34,765 bases of DNA from Bryobacteraceae bacterium (GCA_019748195.1 JAIEPW010000103.1:1-34765); one strand, 5' to 3'. Shown: positions 1 through 7,726, counted from the first letter of the stretch. Program-made: numbers and translations. The notes: generated by a model not told the origin, from the letters alone.

Positions 1-803
1 GTCCCGGAACCGATGGGCCGAAACTCCTTCTCCTGGAGGAACCGCAGGAGCTTGGGCTGGAATTCGAGCGGGATCTCGCCGATCTCATCGAAGAAGACGC
101 TGCCGCCGCGCGCGGCTTCAATGATACCGGGACGATCGCGGTCGGCTCCCGTGAACGATCCCTTCAGCGCACCGAAGACCTCCGCTTCCCACAAGCTCCC
201 CGCGACCGCCCCGGAGTCAACCGGAACAAAAGGGCTCTTCGACCGCGCACTGTTGCCGTGAATCGCCTTGGCGACCAGTTCCTTGCCGACACCAGTCTCG
301 CCCAAGATCAGCACGGTTTCGTCGGACTTCGCCGATCGCGCGATACGCTTGTAGACCTCCACCATCGGCGGGGCGAATCCGATCATCCCGCCATACGGCT
401 GTAAGTCTTCGACCAGCTCGTTAACCTCGGAGGCGTTCCGGCTCTGCCCGGCCCGCTCGATAACTTGCAGCAGTTCCTTCAGATCGAACGGCTTCGCCAA
501 GTATTCGAACGCTCCGCCCGATTCCGCGTCGACGGTGGTCGAGACGGAGCCTCGGGCGGTCATGAGGATGACACACGCCTCCGGATCCTGCTCTCGCGCA
601 ACGCGGAGGATATCGATGCCCGTCAGCCGGTCGATGTAGATGTCGCTCAGGATAAGCGAGTATCGGTTGCCGGCGATCCGTTCCAAGGCTTCTTCACTAT
701 CGTTGGCGACGGTGACCGCATAGCCTTTGGCATGGAGAAAGCTGGAGATGGTGGACGTTATGGCGGTGTCGTCATCGATCACGAGGATGGAGGGCTTAGA
801 CAT
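1..803 (-). CDS. Sigma-54-dependent response regulator (NtrC family), C-terminus cut by window edge
   Basis: Reading the minus strand from the ATG at 803 gives about 267 residues that are open to the edge. The N-terminal receiver domain has the acidic pocket (VIDDD), the phospho-acceptor Asp in LILSDIY and the Lys in EYLAKPF. The AAA+ domain follows, with Walker A GETGVGKE, a sigma-54 contact loop written GSFTGA instead of the usual GAFTGA, and Walker B VFFDEIGEI. The C-terminal Fis-type DNA-binding domain is outside the window. The start lies 2 bases after the stop of the sensor kinase gene, so the two are translationally coupled partners. By family knowledge it activates sigma-54 RNA polymerase from an upstream site. 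The dyad at 2681-2698 is the natural candidate site (inference). Ser for Ala in the GAFTGA loop is a tolerated natural variant. Confidence 0.93.
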   Translation of the reverse strand, partial: MSKPSILVIDDDTAITSTISSFLHAKGYAVTVANDSEEALERIAGNRYSLILSDIYIDRLTGIDILRVAREQDPEACVILMTARGSVSTTVDAESGGAFEYLAKPFDLKELLQVIERAGQSRNASEVNELVEDLQPYGGMIGFAPPMVEVYKRIARSAKSDETVLILGETGVGKELVAKAIHGNSARSKSPFVPVDSGAVAGSLWEAEVFGALKGSFTGADRDRPGIIEAARGGSVFFDEIGEIPLEFQPKLLRFLQEKEFRPIGSG

Positions 804-805
804 TC

Positions 806-2641
806 TTATTCCTTCGGGAGCGTTATCGTGAACCGGGAACCAGCGCCCACCTGGCTCTCGACCGAGACCCGGCCGCCATGTTGCTCGACTATCTCCTTGA
901 CCAACGCCAAGCCAATCCCGGTTCCTTCTTCGCTTCCCTTCTCATCGCGTTTGGCGCGATAGAACTTCTCGAAGATCTTCTCCCGTTCGGCGGGGCTGAT
1001 CCCTTGGCCCTGATCGGCAACCACCACGGTAACCGCATCGCCACTCTCCCGTGCGGATACGAGAATCGACGTGTTCCTCGGACTGTACTTTACTCCGTTG
1101 GTGATCAGGTTGTAGAGCGCGAACGAGAGCAACTCCTCATCCGCCCTGAGTTCGATCTCCGGCGCGGTGAGTTCCACTCGGATCTTCTTCCTCGCCGCGT
1201 ACAGCCGTCCCCGTTCCACGGCTTGCTCGCATATCCCGCGCAAGGCCACCGGGCTCTTCTCCAAACGGATGCTTCCGGACGCAAGACGTTCCACGTTAAG
1301 GAATGTCTGCACCAGGCCGGTCAGCCGTTTCGATTCCTTGTGAATCAAGCCGGCCATTTCGAGCCGTTGTCCTTCGGGTACCCCCGATTCGGAGAGCATT
1401 TCGCTGGACCCTTGAATCGCCGTCAGCGGCGTCTTGATCTCGTGAGCGATCGCCTGGATCCGAAACGCATACTCTTGCCTCCTTCGGACCTCGCCGGCAA
1501 GTGATCGTTTGAGAACGGAATGTTCGGTGACGGCGGCAACGGCGGCCACAAAGACAAAGAGCGTGACGAGCGAGCCGGTCGGAAACAGGATGCCGAACCG
1601 GATGCTGGCAAACCCTGCCCCGAACAGCACGGCCCCGATCAGCAGAAAACCGAGGAAGAGCGGCCATCCTTCAAGCCGCAGGATCGCAAGGATCGCCGCT
1701 GCGATGACCAGCAGCCCGAGCCCGAACTCACCGGCTGGTCCCACGGCTTGGAGGAACGCTTGGTCGAGGATGGTCCGGATCACGTTGGCATGGATCTCAA
1801 TCCCACTCATGCCAATGCCGGCCGAGACCGGCGTGAACATGCGGTCCCCGCCGCCTTGGGCGGTTACGCCCACGATCACGAGTTTGTGGCGGAGCGCGGC
1901 CGGATCGGCGCTCCCTTCGAGGAGGTCGGAGAAGCTGACCCTTTGGAAAGAACGCTCCGGACCGGCGTAGTTGATGAGCAGGATACGATTCTCGTCGGAG
2001 CGAGCCGGTAGCCGAACACTTCCCAGGACCACCGATTCCGGCTGCTCGATTGGACGCTCCGCCCCAAGGAAAAGCCGAGCAGCTTCGAGCCCGAAGGCCC
2101 AGCGGCGCGTGTTCCTGCCCTCCTTCGCCAAGAGAACGGAGCGAACGTCGCCGTCGGCGTCGGGAGAGGCATGCACGTGTGCCACGGAGGCGCCGCCGGC
2201 GAAAAGCGGCAGCGGTTCGATCCATGACGGTTCGGCTTGCCCGTCGCTATCGAGACCGGCGCCGAGAACCACGTGCGAATACCGGCGCAACGCGGAAGCC
2301 AACTCCGCATCGGCAACGGGGTCTCCCGGCTCCGACAGCAGGAGATCGACCGCCAGGACCCGCGGCTGCAGCGAGGCCAGCATCGTGAGTCCTGCGGCGA
2401 GAGTGCTTCGCGACAGGGGAAGCGGACCAAAGTGGGCTGCGGTGCGGTCATCGATCGCGAGCAGCACGATCTGGCGCATCGAAGGGCTGGCTTCGACGGG
2501 CCGAAGCCGGAGGACCAGATCGTTCCATTCGGTGTTGAGCTGTTGAACGAACCCGTTCCACATGACGAAAGGAAGCGCGACGAAGGCGATCAAGCAATAG
2601 ACCGAGCGGACGAACGCAGGGCTGGTGTGAAGCGGTTTCAT
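806..2641 (-). CDS. CHASE2-domain sensor histidine kinase
   Basis: This 611-residue membrane sensor has an N-terminal TM helix, a large extracytoplasmic CHASE2 domain (about residues 30-285), a cluster of three TM helices (about 295-375), HisKA with the phospho-acceptor His in AIAHEIKTPLTA, and HATPase with N box NLITNGVKYS and G boxes DQGQGIS and GTGIGLAL. It should phosphorylate the regulator encoded immediately downstream. GTG and ATG codons further upstream (2686, 2668) are possible starts, but a sigma-54 promoter at 2665-2679 predicts transcription from about 2653. That excludes them and leaves the ATG at 2641. The ligand cannot be read from sequence. The divergent multicopper oxidase suggests a metal or redox envelope signal (inference). 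Confidence 0.92.
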   Translation of the reverse strand: MKPLHTSPAFVRSVYCLIAFVALPFVMWNGFVQQLNTEWNDLVLRLRPVEASPSMRQIVLLAIDDRTAAHFGPLPLSRSTLAAGLTMLASLQPRVLAVDLLLSEPGDPVADAELASALRRYSHVVLGAGLDSDGQAEPSWIEPLPLFAGGASVAHVHASPDADGDVRSVLLAKEGRNTRRWAFGLEAARLFLGAERPIEQPESVVLGSVRLPARSDENRILLINYAGPERSFQRVSFSDLLEGSADPAALRHKLVIVGVTAQGGGDRMFTPVSAGIGMSGIEIHANVIRTILDQAFLQAVGPAGEFGLGLLVIAAAILAILRLEGWPLFLGFLLIGAVLFGAGFASIRFGILFPTGSLVTLFVFVAAVAAVTEHSVLKRSLAGEVRRRQEYAFRIQAIAHEIKTPLTAIQGSSEMLSESGVPEGQRLEMAGLIHKESKRLTGLVQTFLNVERLASGSIRLEKSPVALRGICEQAVERGRLYAARKKIRVELTAPEIELRADEELLSFALYNLITNGVKYSPRNTSILVSARESGDAVTVVVADQGQGISPAEREKIFEKFYRAKRDEKGSEEGTGIGLALVKEIVEQHGGRVSVESQVGAGSRFTITLPKE

Positions 2642-2664
2642 CCGAGTCTCTGTCGTCAGTATGA

Positions 2665-2679
2665 GCATTCCGGGTGCCA
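2665..2679 (-). promoter_or_regulatory. Sigma-54 promoter of the CHASE2 kinase/regulator operon
   Basis: The minus strand reads TGGCAC-N5-ATGC, an exact -24 element with a one-base variant of the -12 element TTGC at the strict sigma-54 spacing. The predicted start is near 2653, 12 bases before the kinase ATG. The pair may therefore be autoregulated. Confidence 0.6.
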
Positions 2680-2680
2680 A

Positions 2681-2698
2681 GGGCACGCCCGCGTGCCC
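2681..2698. promoter_or_regulatory. Dyad GGGCAC-N6-GTGCCC, candidate enhancer-binding-protein site
   Basis: The perfect dyad GGGCAC GCCCGC GTGCCC sits between the divergent kinase and multicopper oxidase genes. Its centre is about 96 bp upstream of the predicted sigma-54 start of the oxidase. The same dyad with the same N6 spacing recurs at 6251-6268, about 97 bp upstream of the predicted start of the PQQ-like operon. Position and symmetry fit an NtrC-type upstream activating sequence (inference). Confidence 0.6.
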
Positions 2699-2758
2699 AA
2701 ACAGACCGGCCGCGTAGGCTTCCTGTAGCTCAAGTTATTGAAAACAATAGCATGGCGT

Positions 2759-2773
2759 TGGCCCTTCGCATGC
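2759..2773 (+). promoter_or_regulatory. Sigma-54-like promoter of the multicopper oxidase
   Basis: TGGCCC-N5-ATGC keeps the invariant GG and GC dinucleotides at the correct separation. The predicted start is near 2785, 30 bases before the oxidase ATG. Confidence 0.5.
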
Positions 2774-2814
2774 TTCATGTTCGGTGGATACTCTTGTCAG
2801 AGAGGGAGGCGGCG

Positions 2815-4206
2815 ATGAACCGAACGAGCAGGCGACAGCTTCTGAAGGCGAGCTTGGGTATGCCAGTAATCCTCTCAGTCCCGCGTTTGCGGGGCTCCGA
2901 GAACAGCGGCGTGGTCGAGGCGACGTTTGCCGCAAGCCAACAATGGGTCCAGGTCGGGGGGAGGTTCGGATACCTGTACACCTACAACGGGCAGGTCCCC
3001 GGACCCGTGATTGAGGCCAAGCCAGGCGACGAGGTACGAATCACGTTGCGGAACGACCTGCCCGAACCGACCAACCTCCACTTCCATGGGCTACACATCC
3101 CTTCCACGGGCAACGCCGACAACGTGATGCTCCGGGTTCCGCCCGGGCAGTCGCAGGAGTACTCGTTCACCATTCCGGCCAACCACCCCTCGGGGACCTT
3201 CTGGTATCACCCTCATGTCCACGGTTCGGCGGCGCGACAAGTGTCGCGGGGACTTGCCGGTGCGTTTCTGATCCGGAATCCGGAGGACTCCGTTCCGGAG
3301 ATCACTCAGGCGCCGGAAGCTCTCGTCGTCCTGCAGGATTTCGCTCTGGACGGAGGCGGCCGGCCGGTTGAACCCAACATGATGGACCGGATGCTGGGCC
3401 GGGAAGGAGTTTTGGTCACGGCAACGGGGGCGCTGAGACCGGAATTTGAAGTCGCGCGCGATGGATGGCTCCGGCTTCGCATCGTGAACGCCTCCAGTTC
3501 CCGCTTCTACCGGCTTCGAATCGAGGAGCACCCGATGCTCGTTGTCGCCTCAGACGGCGGTTATCTCCCGCGGCCGGAACTTCGGGAAGAGGTCTTGCTC
3601 ACGCCCGGCGAGCGAGTCGAAGTGATGGTGCCGGGGTCTCGCGTGCCAGGCGTCTACCGGCTGCTCAGCTTGCCTTACAACCGCGGGGGCATGGGGATGA
3701 TGATGGGCGGCAACAACACCAGCGCTTCGTTCGAGGTGGCCCGGCTGCGATACGGCAGTCTCGCCGATTCCACCTGGAGCCTTCCCGAGAGCTTGGTCCG
3801 GATCGACGGACTGCCGGAGCCCGCCGTCCGGCGAGTGTTCCAGTTGGGCCAAGGCATGGGAATGGGCATGATGGGCGGCGGCATGAACTTCACCATCAAC
3901 GGCCGCACTTTCAGCGAAGCCAGAATCGACGTGCGGGCCAAGCTGAACGATGTCGAGGAGTGGGAGTTCGTGAACCCATCCTCGATGGACCACCCCATGC
4001 ATATCCACACCAACCCGTTTCAGGTCGTTCGAGGAGGTTCTTGGACGGGGTGGAAGGATACCGTGCTGGTCAAGGCCGGCAGCCGGGTCGCCGTGCGGTC
4101 CGCGTTTCGCGATTACGAAGGGGTGAGTCCGTATCACTGCCACATCCTCGACCATGAGGACCAGGGGATGATGGGAATGCTGGAGATCGCCGGCGCGGAT
4201 CACTGA
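2815..4206 (+). CDS. Tat-exported multicopper oxidase (CueO/laccase-like), Met-rich
   Basis: The gene encodes 463 residues. The ATG at 2815 follows a purine-rich ribosome site (GGGAGG). The N-terminus has a twin-arginine signal (TSRRQLLKA). All four copper-ligand blocks are present: HFHGLH (about residue 89), WYHPHVHG (about 131), HPMHIH (about 393) and YHCHILDHE (about 440), so T1 and T2/T3 sites look intact. Two Met/Gly-rich loops (GMGMMMGG about 291, MGMGMMGGG about 347) resemble the Met-rich copper-binding inserts of CueO-type cuprous oxidases. The likely role is periplasmic Cu(I) oxidation and detoxification. It diverges from a two-component operon and converges, 8 bp apart, on a DUF2318 gene whose operon shares its dyad motif. 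A laccase acting on organic substrates is the alternative. Confidence 0.93.
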   Translation: MNRTSRRQLLKASLGMPVILSVPRLRGSENSGVVEATFAASQQWVQVGGRFGYLYTYNGQVPGPVIEAKPGDEVRITLRNDLPEPTNLHFHGLHIPSTGNADNVMLRVPPGQSQEYSFTIPANHPSGTFWYHPHVHGSAARQVSRGLAGAFLIRNPEDSVPEITQAPEALVVLQDFALDGGGRPVEPNMMDRMLGREGVLVTATGALRPEFEVARDGWLRLRIVNASSSRFYRLRIEEHPMLVVASDGGYLPRPELREEVLLTPGERVEVMVPGSRVPGVYRLLSLPYNRGGMGMMMGGNNTSASFEVARLRYGSLADSTWSLPESLVRIDGLPEPAVRRVFQLGQGMGMGMMGGGMNFTINGRTFSEARIDVRAKLNDVEEWEFVNPSSMDHPMHIHTNPFQVVRGGSWTGWKDTVLVKAGSRVAVRSAFRDYEGVSPYHCHILDHEDQGMMGMLEIAGADH

Positions 4207-4214
4207 GATCCAAT

Positions 4215-4739
4215 TCAGTTTGCGTCCTGTCTCAAAACCTTGAGGCTGGCTCGCCAATCCTCCGCGCGGACAACGATAGCCGCGCCATCGACTGTGTGCG
4301 TCACCGGGATGGGCGTGCAGTCCGGTTGCTTGCCTATTACCTGGCCGGGCTGGAGCAGCGGCATCGGCTCCGCGCAATGGCCACAGATGAGCCGGCCGTT
4401 GCGCACATAGCTTGGCCTTGCGGCTTGCCGGCAGCGGCGGCATTCAGCAAGGGTAACGGCGACGAAGCCGCTCGCTTGCCGGCTGGCGAAGAGAGAAACG
4501 GCGGCGCCACTGCCGGGATCGGCGACACGCGCGATGCGCGCTTTGCCAGTGGGGATTTCGGCAAGCGGCACTCGAACTTCGGGCTCCGAGCCGAAAAGCA
4601 GATCTTTAGGCCGCGAGAACTCATGGTCTCGGAATTGCACCCATCCAGTGACCGCAGCGGCGGTCGTGACGAGGAGAACAGTAAGCGTGAGCTGCCAGCG
4701 CTCGCGACTCGTCAAGTGCCGGTGCTTCGCGCGTTTCAT
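4215..4739 (-). CDS. FtrD-like DUF2318 membrane-anchored CxxC protein
   Basis: The 174-residue protein has one N-terminal TM helix (about 14-33, TVLLVTTAAAVTGWV) and a periplasmic domain. It carries two CxxC pairs (ECRRCRQ about 99, ICGHCAEP about 119) and a C-terminal CTPIPVTHTVDG segment. This layout matches the DUF2318 / FtrD-like family, the periplasmic partner in FtrABCD-type iron transport and a putative Fe-S or metal-thiolate protein. It overlaps the upstream DUF302 gene by the four bases ATGA. No FtrC permease is in the window, so it probably works with the Met-rich PQQ-like and DUF302 proteins in copper or iron handling (inference). Confidence 0.8.
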   Translation of the reverse strand: MKRAKHRHLTSRERWQLTLTVLLVTTAAAVTGWVQFRDHEFSRPKDLLFGSEPEVRVPLAEIPTGKARIARVADPGSGAAVSLFASRQASGFVAVTLAECRRCRQAARPSYVRNGRLICGHCAEPMPLLQPGQVIGKQPDCTPIPVTHTVDGAAIVVRAEDWRASLKVLRQDAN

Positions 4740-5209
4740 CGCCAGAAGCCTCCCTCGGTGCGAATCTCGGTGCCGGGTTGCCTTGCCGCCACTGGCTCCG
4801 TGGAAACGCAGCGCTGGGCGCCCGCGCCCTCGATTGCCTGTGCGAGCCGAACCAGAGTGCGGTGCACCGGAATCGTGATGGCCGGAGAGATCCCGGAAGT
4901 CCTGACCGCCGCTGCCGAAAGGACGGATACCTGGACCGAGTCCCCGCGATCGGCGATCACGAGGTGAATGGGAAAGAACAGGGCCGCGGCGGAATCTCCG
5001 ACCAATCCTTCGAGAAGGAGGAACGGGCAGACGACACCGAAGACGCCGCTCTTAGCCAGTTGCACGCCGACCTCCCGGCGGACCTCACGCCCCAGATCGA
5101 CCTCGAAACAAATGTCCAGGAGGCCTTGTTTGAGTGCGCGCCTCAAACGTTCAGTTGCGGCCGAGTAGGGGCCGCTCATGACCCACTCCGTGCTCCATTC
5201 GTTCTGCAT
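4736..5209 (-). CDS. DUF302-like domain protein
   Basis: About 157 residues from the ATG at 5209. It reads as an alpha/beta DUF302-type domain: a helix with RLRRALKQGL, an acidic strand ICFEVDLG, a central strand GVVCPFLLLEGL, then FFPIHLVIAD. DUF302 proteins occur near metal, sulfur and cytochrome genes, and their biochemical role is unknown. There is no signal peptide with this start. The frame continues upstream to 5311, but those residues look unlike protein and contain the terminator hairpin. The 3' end overlaps the DUF2318 gene by ATGA, implying coupled expression. The start site is moderately uncertain. Confidence 0.7.
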   Translation of the reverse strand: MQNEWSTEWVMSGPYSAATERLRRALKQGLLDICFEVDLGREVRREVGVQLAKSGVFGVVCPFLLLEGLVGDSAAALFFPIHLVIADRGDSVQVSVLSAAAVRTSGISPAITIPVHRTLVRLAQAIEGAGAQRCVSTEPVAARQPGTEIRTEGGFWR

Positions 5210-5260
5210 TTCAGGAACCCCACCAGCACACCAGCAATCCAGAGTCCAGGCCGAATAAGA

Positions 5261-5292
5261 GACCCGGCGGCCCTTGAGGGCGACGCCGGGTC
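5261..5292 (-). terminator. Strong hairpin after the PQQ-like gene
   Basis: A nine-base perfect stem (GACCCGGCG / CGCCGGGTC) encloses a four-base inner stem GCCC-TTGA-GGGC. On the minus strand it follows the PQQ-like stop by 29 bases and is followed by TCTTATT, only weakly T-rich. It may terminate partially, or stabilise the first gene's mRNA and so lower expression of the DUF302/DUF2318 pair. Confidence 0.55.
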
Positions 5293-5321
5293 GGTTGGCA
5301 GCGGGAGCCAAGCGAAATGGA

Positions 5322-6125
5322 TCAGTTGGCGGGCATGCCGACCCGCGCTTCCGCGAGCTTCAAGCGAAACCTCTGGCGACCATCGGGATTGAACGCATAC
5401 AGATACTTCTCGCCGGCGGCCATCGAATCGTTGTCGCCGGAGTTGCTGCCGTTTCGCGCTCCACGCTCGAATCCGGTCACGTAGACCACGTAGTTGCCGG
5501 TTTCGTCGGCCGCAACTCGAGGCGTGGACAAGACGTCGGACTCAACGTCGATGGTCGTGGCAATACGCGCGGAGAATGGGTCGGAGGCGATGACCAGAAG
5601 CCGCGCCTTCCCAGTTCCGTTGCCCGGGTTCATCATTCCACCGCCGGTCTGTGTCTCCATCGAGAACTCCGACACGGTCAGGAAGATCCGGCCATCCTTG
5701 GCGAGCGCGGGATCGGAGACCATCCCACCGGTGATTTCCAGCCGCCAGCGGGCGGACCCGTCGCGAGCGTTGACCGCCATCAGTTCTTGCCGGAGTTGAT
5801 TCGGCTGGTTGCTGTTGGTTGAGGTTTGGGGGATGGTCCGGACGACATAAGCCGTTCCGTCGGGACCTACCGCAGGGCCGTCCATCATCTCGCGGCCCCC
5901 CATGCCCATGTTCATCGCGTTCATGACCGCGGCGCCCATGCCCTGGCCCATTCCTTGGCCTTGGTGCATTCCGTTGTTCTGTCCCGGCCCCATCGGATTG
6001 CCGGGGTTGTTCGGGCCCATCATGCCGCCACCCATCTGGGCAAGCGCCGCCACGCCAAGGATTAGGACGAGCGCCACTAACCGCATAAGCGTTCGGATCG
6101 AATCGGAAGAGGATTGAAGTTTCAT
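5322..6125 (-). CDS. Secreted Met-rich PQQ-propeller-like protein
   Basis: The 267-residue protein starts at the ATG at 6125, preceded by AAGGAAA. It has a signal peptide (hydrophobic LVALVLILGVAALAQ), then a Met/Gly/Asn/Gln-rich stretch (about residues 31-82) with repeats such as GQGMGQGMG. PQQ-type propeller blades follow: GPDGTAYVV, VNARDGSARWRLE, ALAKDGRIFLTVS and YLYAFNPDGRQRFRLKL. About three to four blades are visible, too few for a closed propeller, so it may oligomerise or be a partial fold. Met-rich segments typically bind Cu(I)/Ag(I). It heads an operon with DUF302 and DUF2318 genes and has its own sigma-54 promoter and dyad. The function is unknown; periplasmic copper binding is my inference. 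Confidence 0.8.
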   Translation of the reverse strand: MKLQSSSDSIRTLMRLVALVLILGVAALAQMGGGMMGPNNPGNPMGPGQNNGMHQGQGMGQGMGAAVMNAMNMGMGGREMMDGPAVGPDGTAYVVRTIPQTSTNSNQPNQLRQELMAVNARDGSARWRLEITGGMVSDPALAKDGRIFLTVSEFSMETQTGGGMMNPGNGTGKARLLVIASDPFSARIATTIDVESDVLSTPRVAADETGNYVVYVTGFERGARNGSNSGDNDSMAAGEKYLYAFNPDGRQRFRLKLAEARVGMPAN

Positions 6126-6174
6126 ATCGGTTTTCCTTAACAAGGCCTTTCAGGCCGTGATGTCCCCTTCATAC

Positions 6175-6189
6175 GCAGATGTCGTGCCA
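6175..6189 (-). promoter_or_regulatory. Sigma-54 promoter of the PQQ-like/DUF302/DUF2318 operon
   Basis: The minus strand reads TGGCAC-N5-CTGC: an exact -24 element and a near-exact -12 element at the correct spacing. Transcription would start near 6163, giving a 38-base leader before the ATG at 6125. Confidence 0.6.
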
Positions 6190-6231
6190 TTCCGTCTCTA
6201 CAGAAACGCAAGGAGTTACGGGAGTCGAGCG

Positions 6232-6268
6232 GTGCCCAGCGAAGCGACTTGGGCACAGTACCGTGCCC
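6232..6268. promoter_or_regulatory. Triple half-site with dyad GGGCAC-N6-GTGCCC
   Basis: GTGCCC (6232-6237) is followed by the dyad GGGCAC AGTACC GTGCCC (6251-6268). The dyad centre lies about 97 bp upstream of the predicted sigma-54 start of the PQQ-like operon. It matches the site at 2681-2698 in arms and N6 spacing, and both copies extend to TTGGGCAC when read in the appropriate orientation. Confidence 0.6.
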
Positions 6269-6838
6269 CGGAGTTCCCGAGAGCGGATCGTCTGGACTCT
6301 CGAGGCGGCGCCGAAGCAGGGGAGCGTACGAAAGAGGTGCATGCCTTTGCGCAGAGGACTCCGCAGTGGACGAAAGGAGCTTTCAAAGTGGGGAACAGAT
6401 GTAAGGTTGAAAAGCGGCCGATGGCCGGCCGGAGGAACCAACCATCGGCCCAGGGTCTCGTTGCCTGGAGGAAGCAACGAGGACCGGTTACGGGCACCGA
6501 CGCGCAGGAGAGGCTTCGGCGCTCGCAACCTTGTCAAGACATCAATTGGCTTGCACGCGCCCGACCGTTTTGCTTGTGCCGCATCGCTGACCGCCTCGGA
6601 GCCAGAGGCCGGGCAGGATCGTTCGCTTCCGCGACAGTTCGCTTCCGGACACCAGATGAGAGGAGGCCGTTATGGTACGATCCGCGGTCCCTGTCCCAGG
6701 TGGCGCACCCGCTGTGCAATTTGGGACAGCCGACGTTGATCTGGCCGTAGGTTCGGTTGCCCTGTGGCCTACTCCGCGTAGCCGTCTGCCGAGAGAGGCC
6801 CCAGTCGTGCTCTCGGTGGGATGGAGAATCAACCAACT
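6269..6838. other. 570-bp non-coding stretch rich in hairpins
   Basis: Several frames are open here, but none gives a recognisable protein or has a clear ribosome site. The stretch holds perfect inverted repeats: GGCCGATGG/CCATCGGCC (6416-6450), CTCGTTGC/GCAACGAG (6457-6481) and CTGTCCCA/TGGGACAG (6691-6729). The first two have the same GGAGGAA in their loops. No sigma-54 promoter for the downstream gene was found in it. It could encode a structured RNA or be decayed mobile DNA; I recognise neither. Confidence 0.35.
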
Positions 6839-7234
6839 ATGTCGCGCAATCGAGTCGATCGCCGAAGCTGGCTTGCAATCGCAATTGGAGTCCTGCTGAC
6901 AGATGCCCGCGGACTGGTAGCGCAGTCGAAGAGAAAGCGCCTCAAACGGAAAGAGCTCAAGAAGTGGATCGCGGCAGCTCGTTCGGCGGACGAGCACCTT
7001 GAGATTGCCGCGTATTTCCGCGACGAAGCCGCTCGTTACAAAGAGGAGCAGCGGGAACATGAAGCCATGCGCCGGGAGTACGAGCGTGACCCCGCCCGAC
7101 TCCCGGGCAAGTACCCTACGATGGCCGACCACTGCCGGAGCCTCGAAGGATACGCCGCACTGAGCGCCAACCGGGCGATGGCGATGGCCGAAAAACACGA
7201 GGAGATCGCGCGGGAACTGGCTGGGAAGCAGTGA
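6839..7234 (+). CDS. Small secreted helical protein, function unknown
   Basis: About 131 residues. There is a basic N-terminus and a hydrophobic segment (WLAIAIGVLLTDA), probably a signal peptide, then a charged helical body with regularly spaced acidic, basic and Ala residues (EHLEIAAYFRDEAARYKEEQ) and a second part with HCRSLEGYAALSANRAMAMAEKHEE. It resembles hypothetical proteins with an EHL..AAY...A..HC..L..Y pattern that I associate with acidobacterial metal-resistance neighbourhoods (recollection, not a search). An ATG at 6821 is an alternative start. The single Cys and the His residues could bind metal, but this is speculation. Confidence 0.65.
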   Translation: MSRNRVDRRSWLAIAIGVLLTDARGLVAQSKRKRLKRKELKKWIAAARSADEHLEIAAYFRDEAARYKEEQREHEAMRREYERDPARLPGKYPTMADHCRSLEGYAALSANRAMAMAEKHEEIARELAGKQ

Positions 7235-7256
7235 GAGCGAAGGCCGGCTGTGCTCC

Positions 7257-7691
7257 TCAGTGTCTCTTCCGTCCCCCAATCCCAATCTCTTTGAGGGCAG
7301 CTTCCATGTCGGCCAGGCAGCGGTCCTCACAAGCATCCGGTGGTGAGAAGTAATCGACGCGGTGCATGAGCCGAATGACGAGGACTACCTCGCTCGGCCC
7401 GCGGCCATCCGAATGGAGCGAGCGGTCAAAGGGTTCGATCTCGCAGACCGACGGCCGGACTTCGGCGGGAATCACAGCCTCGGCGATAGCCCGGAGGTCT
7501 GCGAAGGTCTCCCGGCAGGCGGGACAACCGGGAGTCAGGCTGGAATGACCATGGTCATGGGTACCGTGAAGCTCAAGATCGACGCCCACGACGACGCGGC
7601 GCCCCTCGTGGACTTCCCAATGGGGCCAAATCTCGTAGCGGACGGTATGCCGTTGCGCTCGTGCCCGAAGTTGCTCGCCCGGGTTCAACAT
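7257..7691 (-). CDS. Hypothetical protein with CPAC and clustered Cys/His
   Basis: 144 residues, starting at the ATG at 7691 after the strong site GGGGAGGGAG. There is no signal peptide or TM helix. Features visible are a His-rich stretch ELHGTHDHGHSS (about 42-53), a CPAC pair (about 58), one further Cys, and a C-terminal DACEDRC. The Cys/His content suggests a metal-binding or redox protein. I do not recognise the family. A sigma-54-like promoter lies 36-50 bases upstream, and the gene diverges from the CBM48 gene. Confidence 0.65.
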   Translation of the reverse strand: MLNPGEQLRARAQRHTVRYEIWPHWEVHEGRRVVVGVDLELHGTHDHGHSSLTPGCPACRETFADLRAIAEAVIPAEVRPSVCEIEPFDRSLHSDGRGPSEVVLVIRLMHRVDYFSPPDACEDRCLADMEAALKEIGIGGRKRH

Positions 7692-7726
7692 GACGCGTAC
7701 TCCCTCCCCTGTCGAGATCCGAGAGA

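Noticed and set aside
6157-6750. A long plus-strand open frame of 197 codons through the hairpin-rich gap
   Set aside because: It has no ribosome site, domain or signal peptide, its composition is Arg-rich as expected for a shadow of GC-rich DNA, and it covers the sigma-54 site and dyad of the opposite operon.
6269-6838. Group II intron or retron RNA as an explanation of the hairpins
   Set aside because: No domain V-like hairpin, no GTGYG-type 5' end and no reverse transcriptase gene could be seen on either strand.
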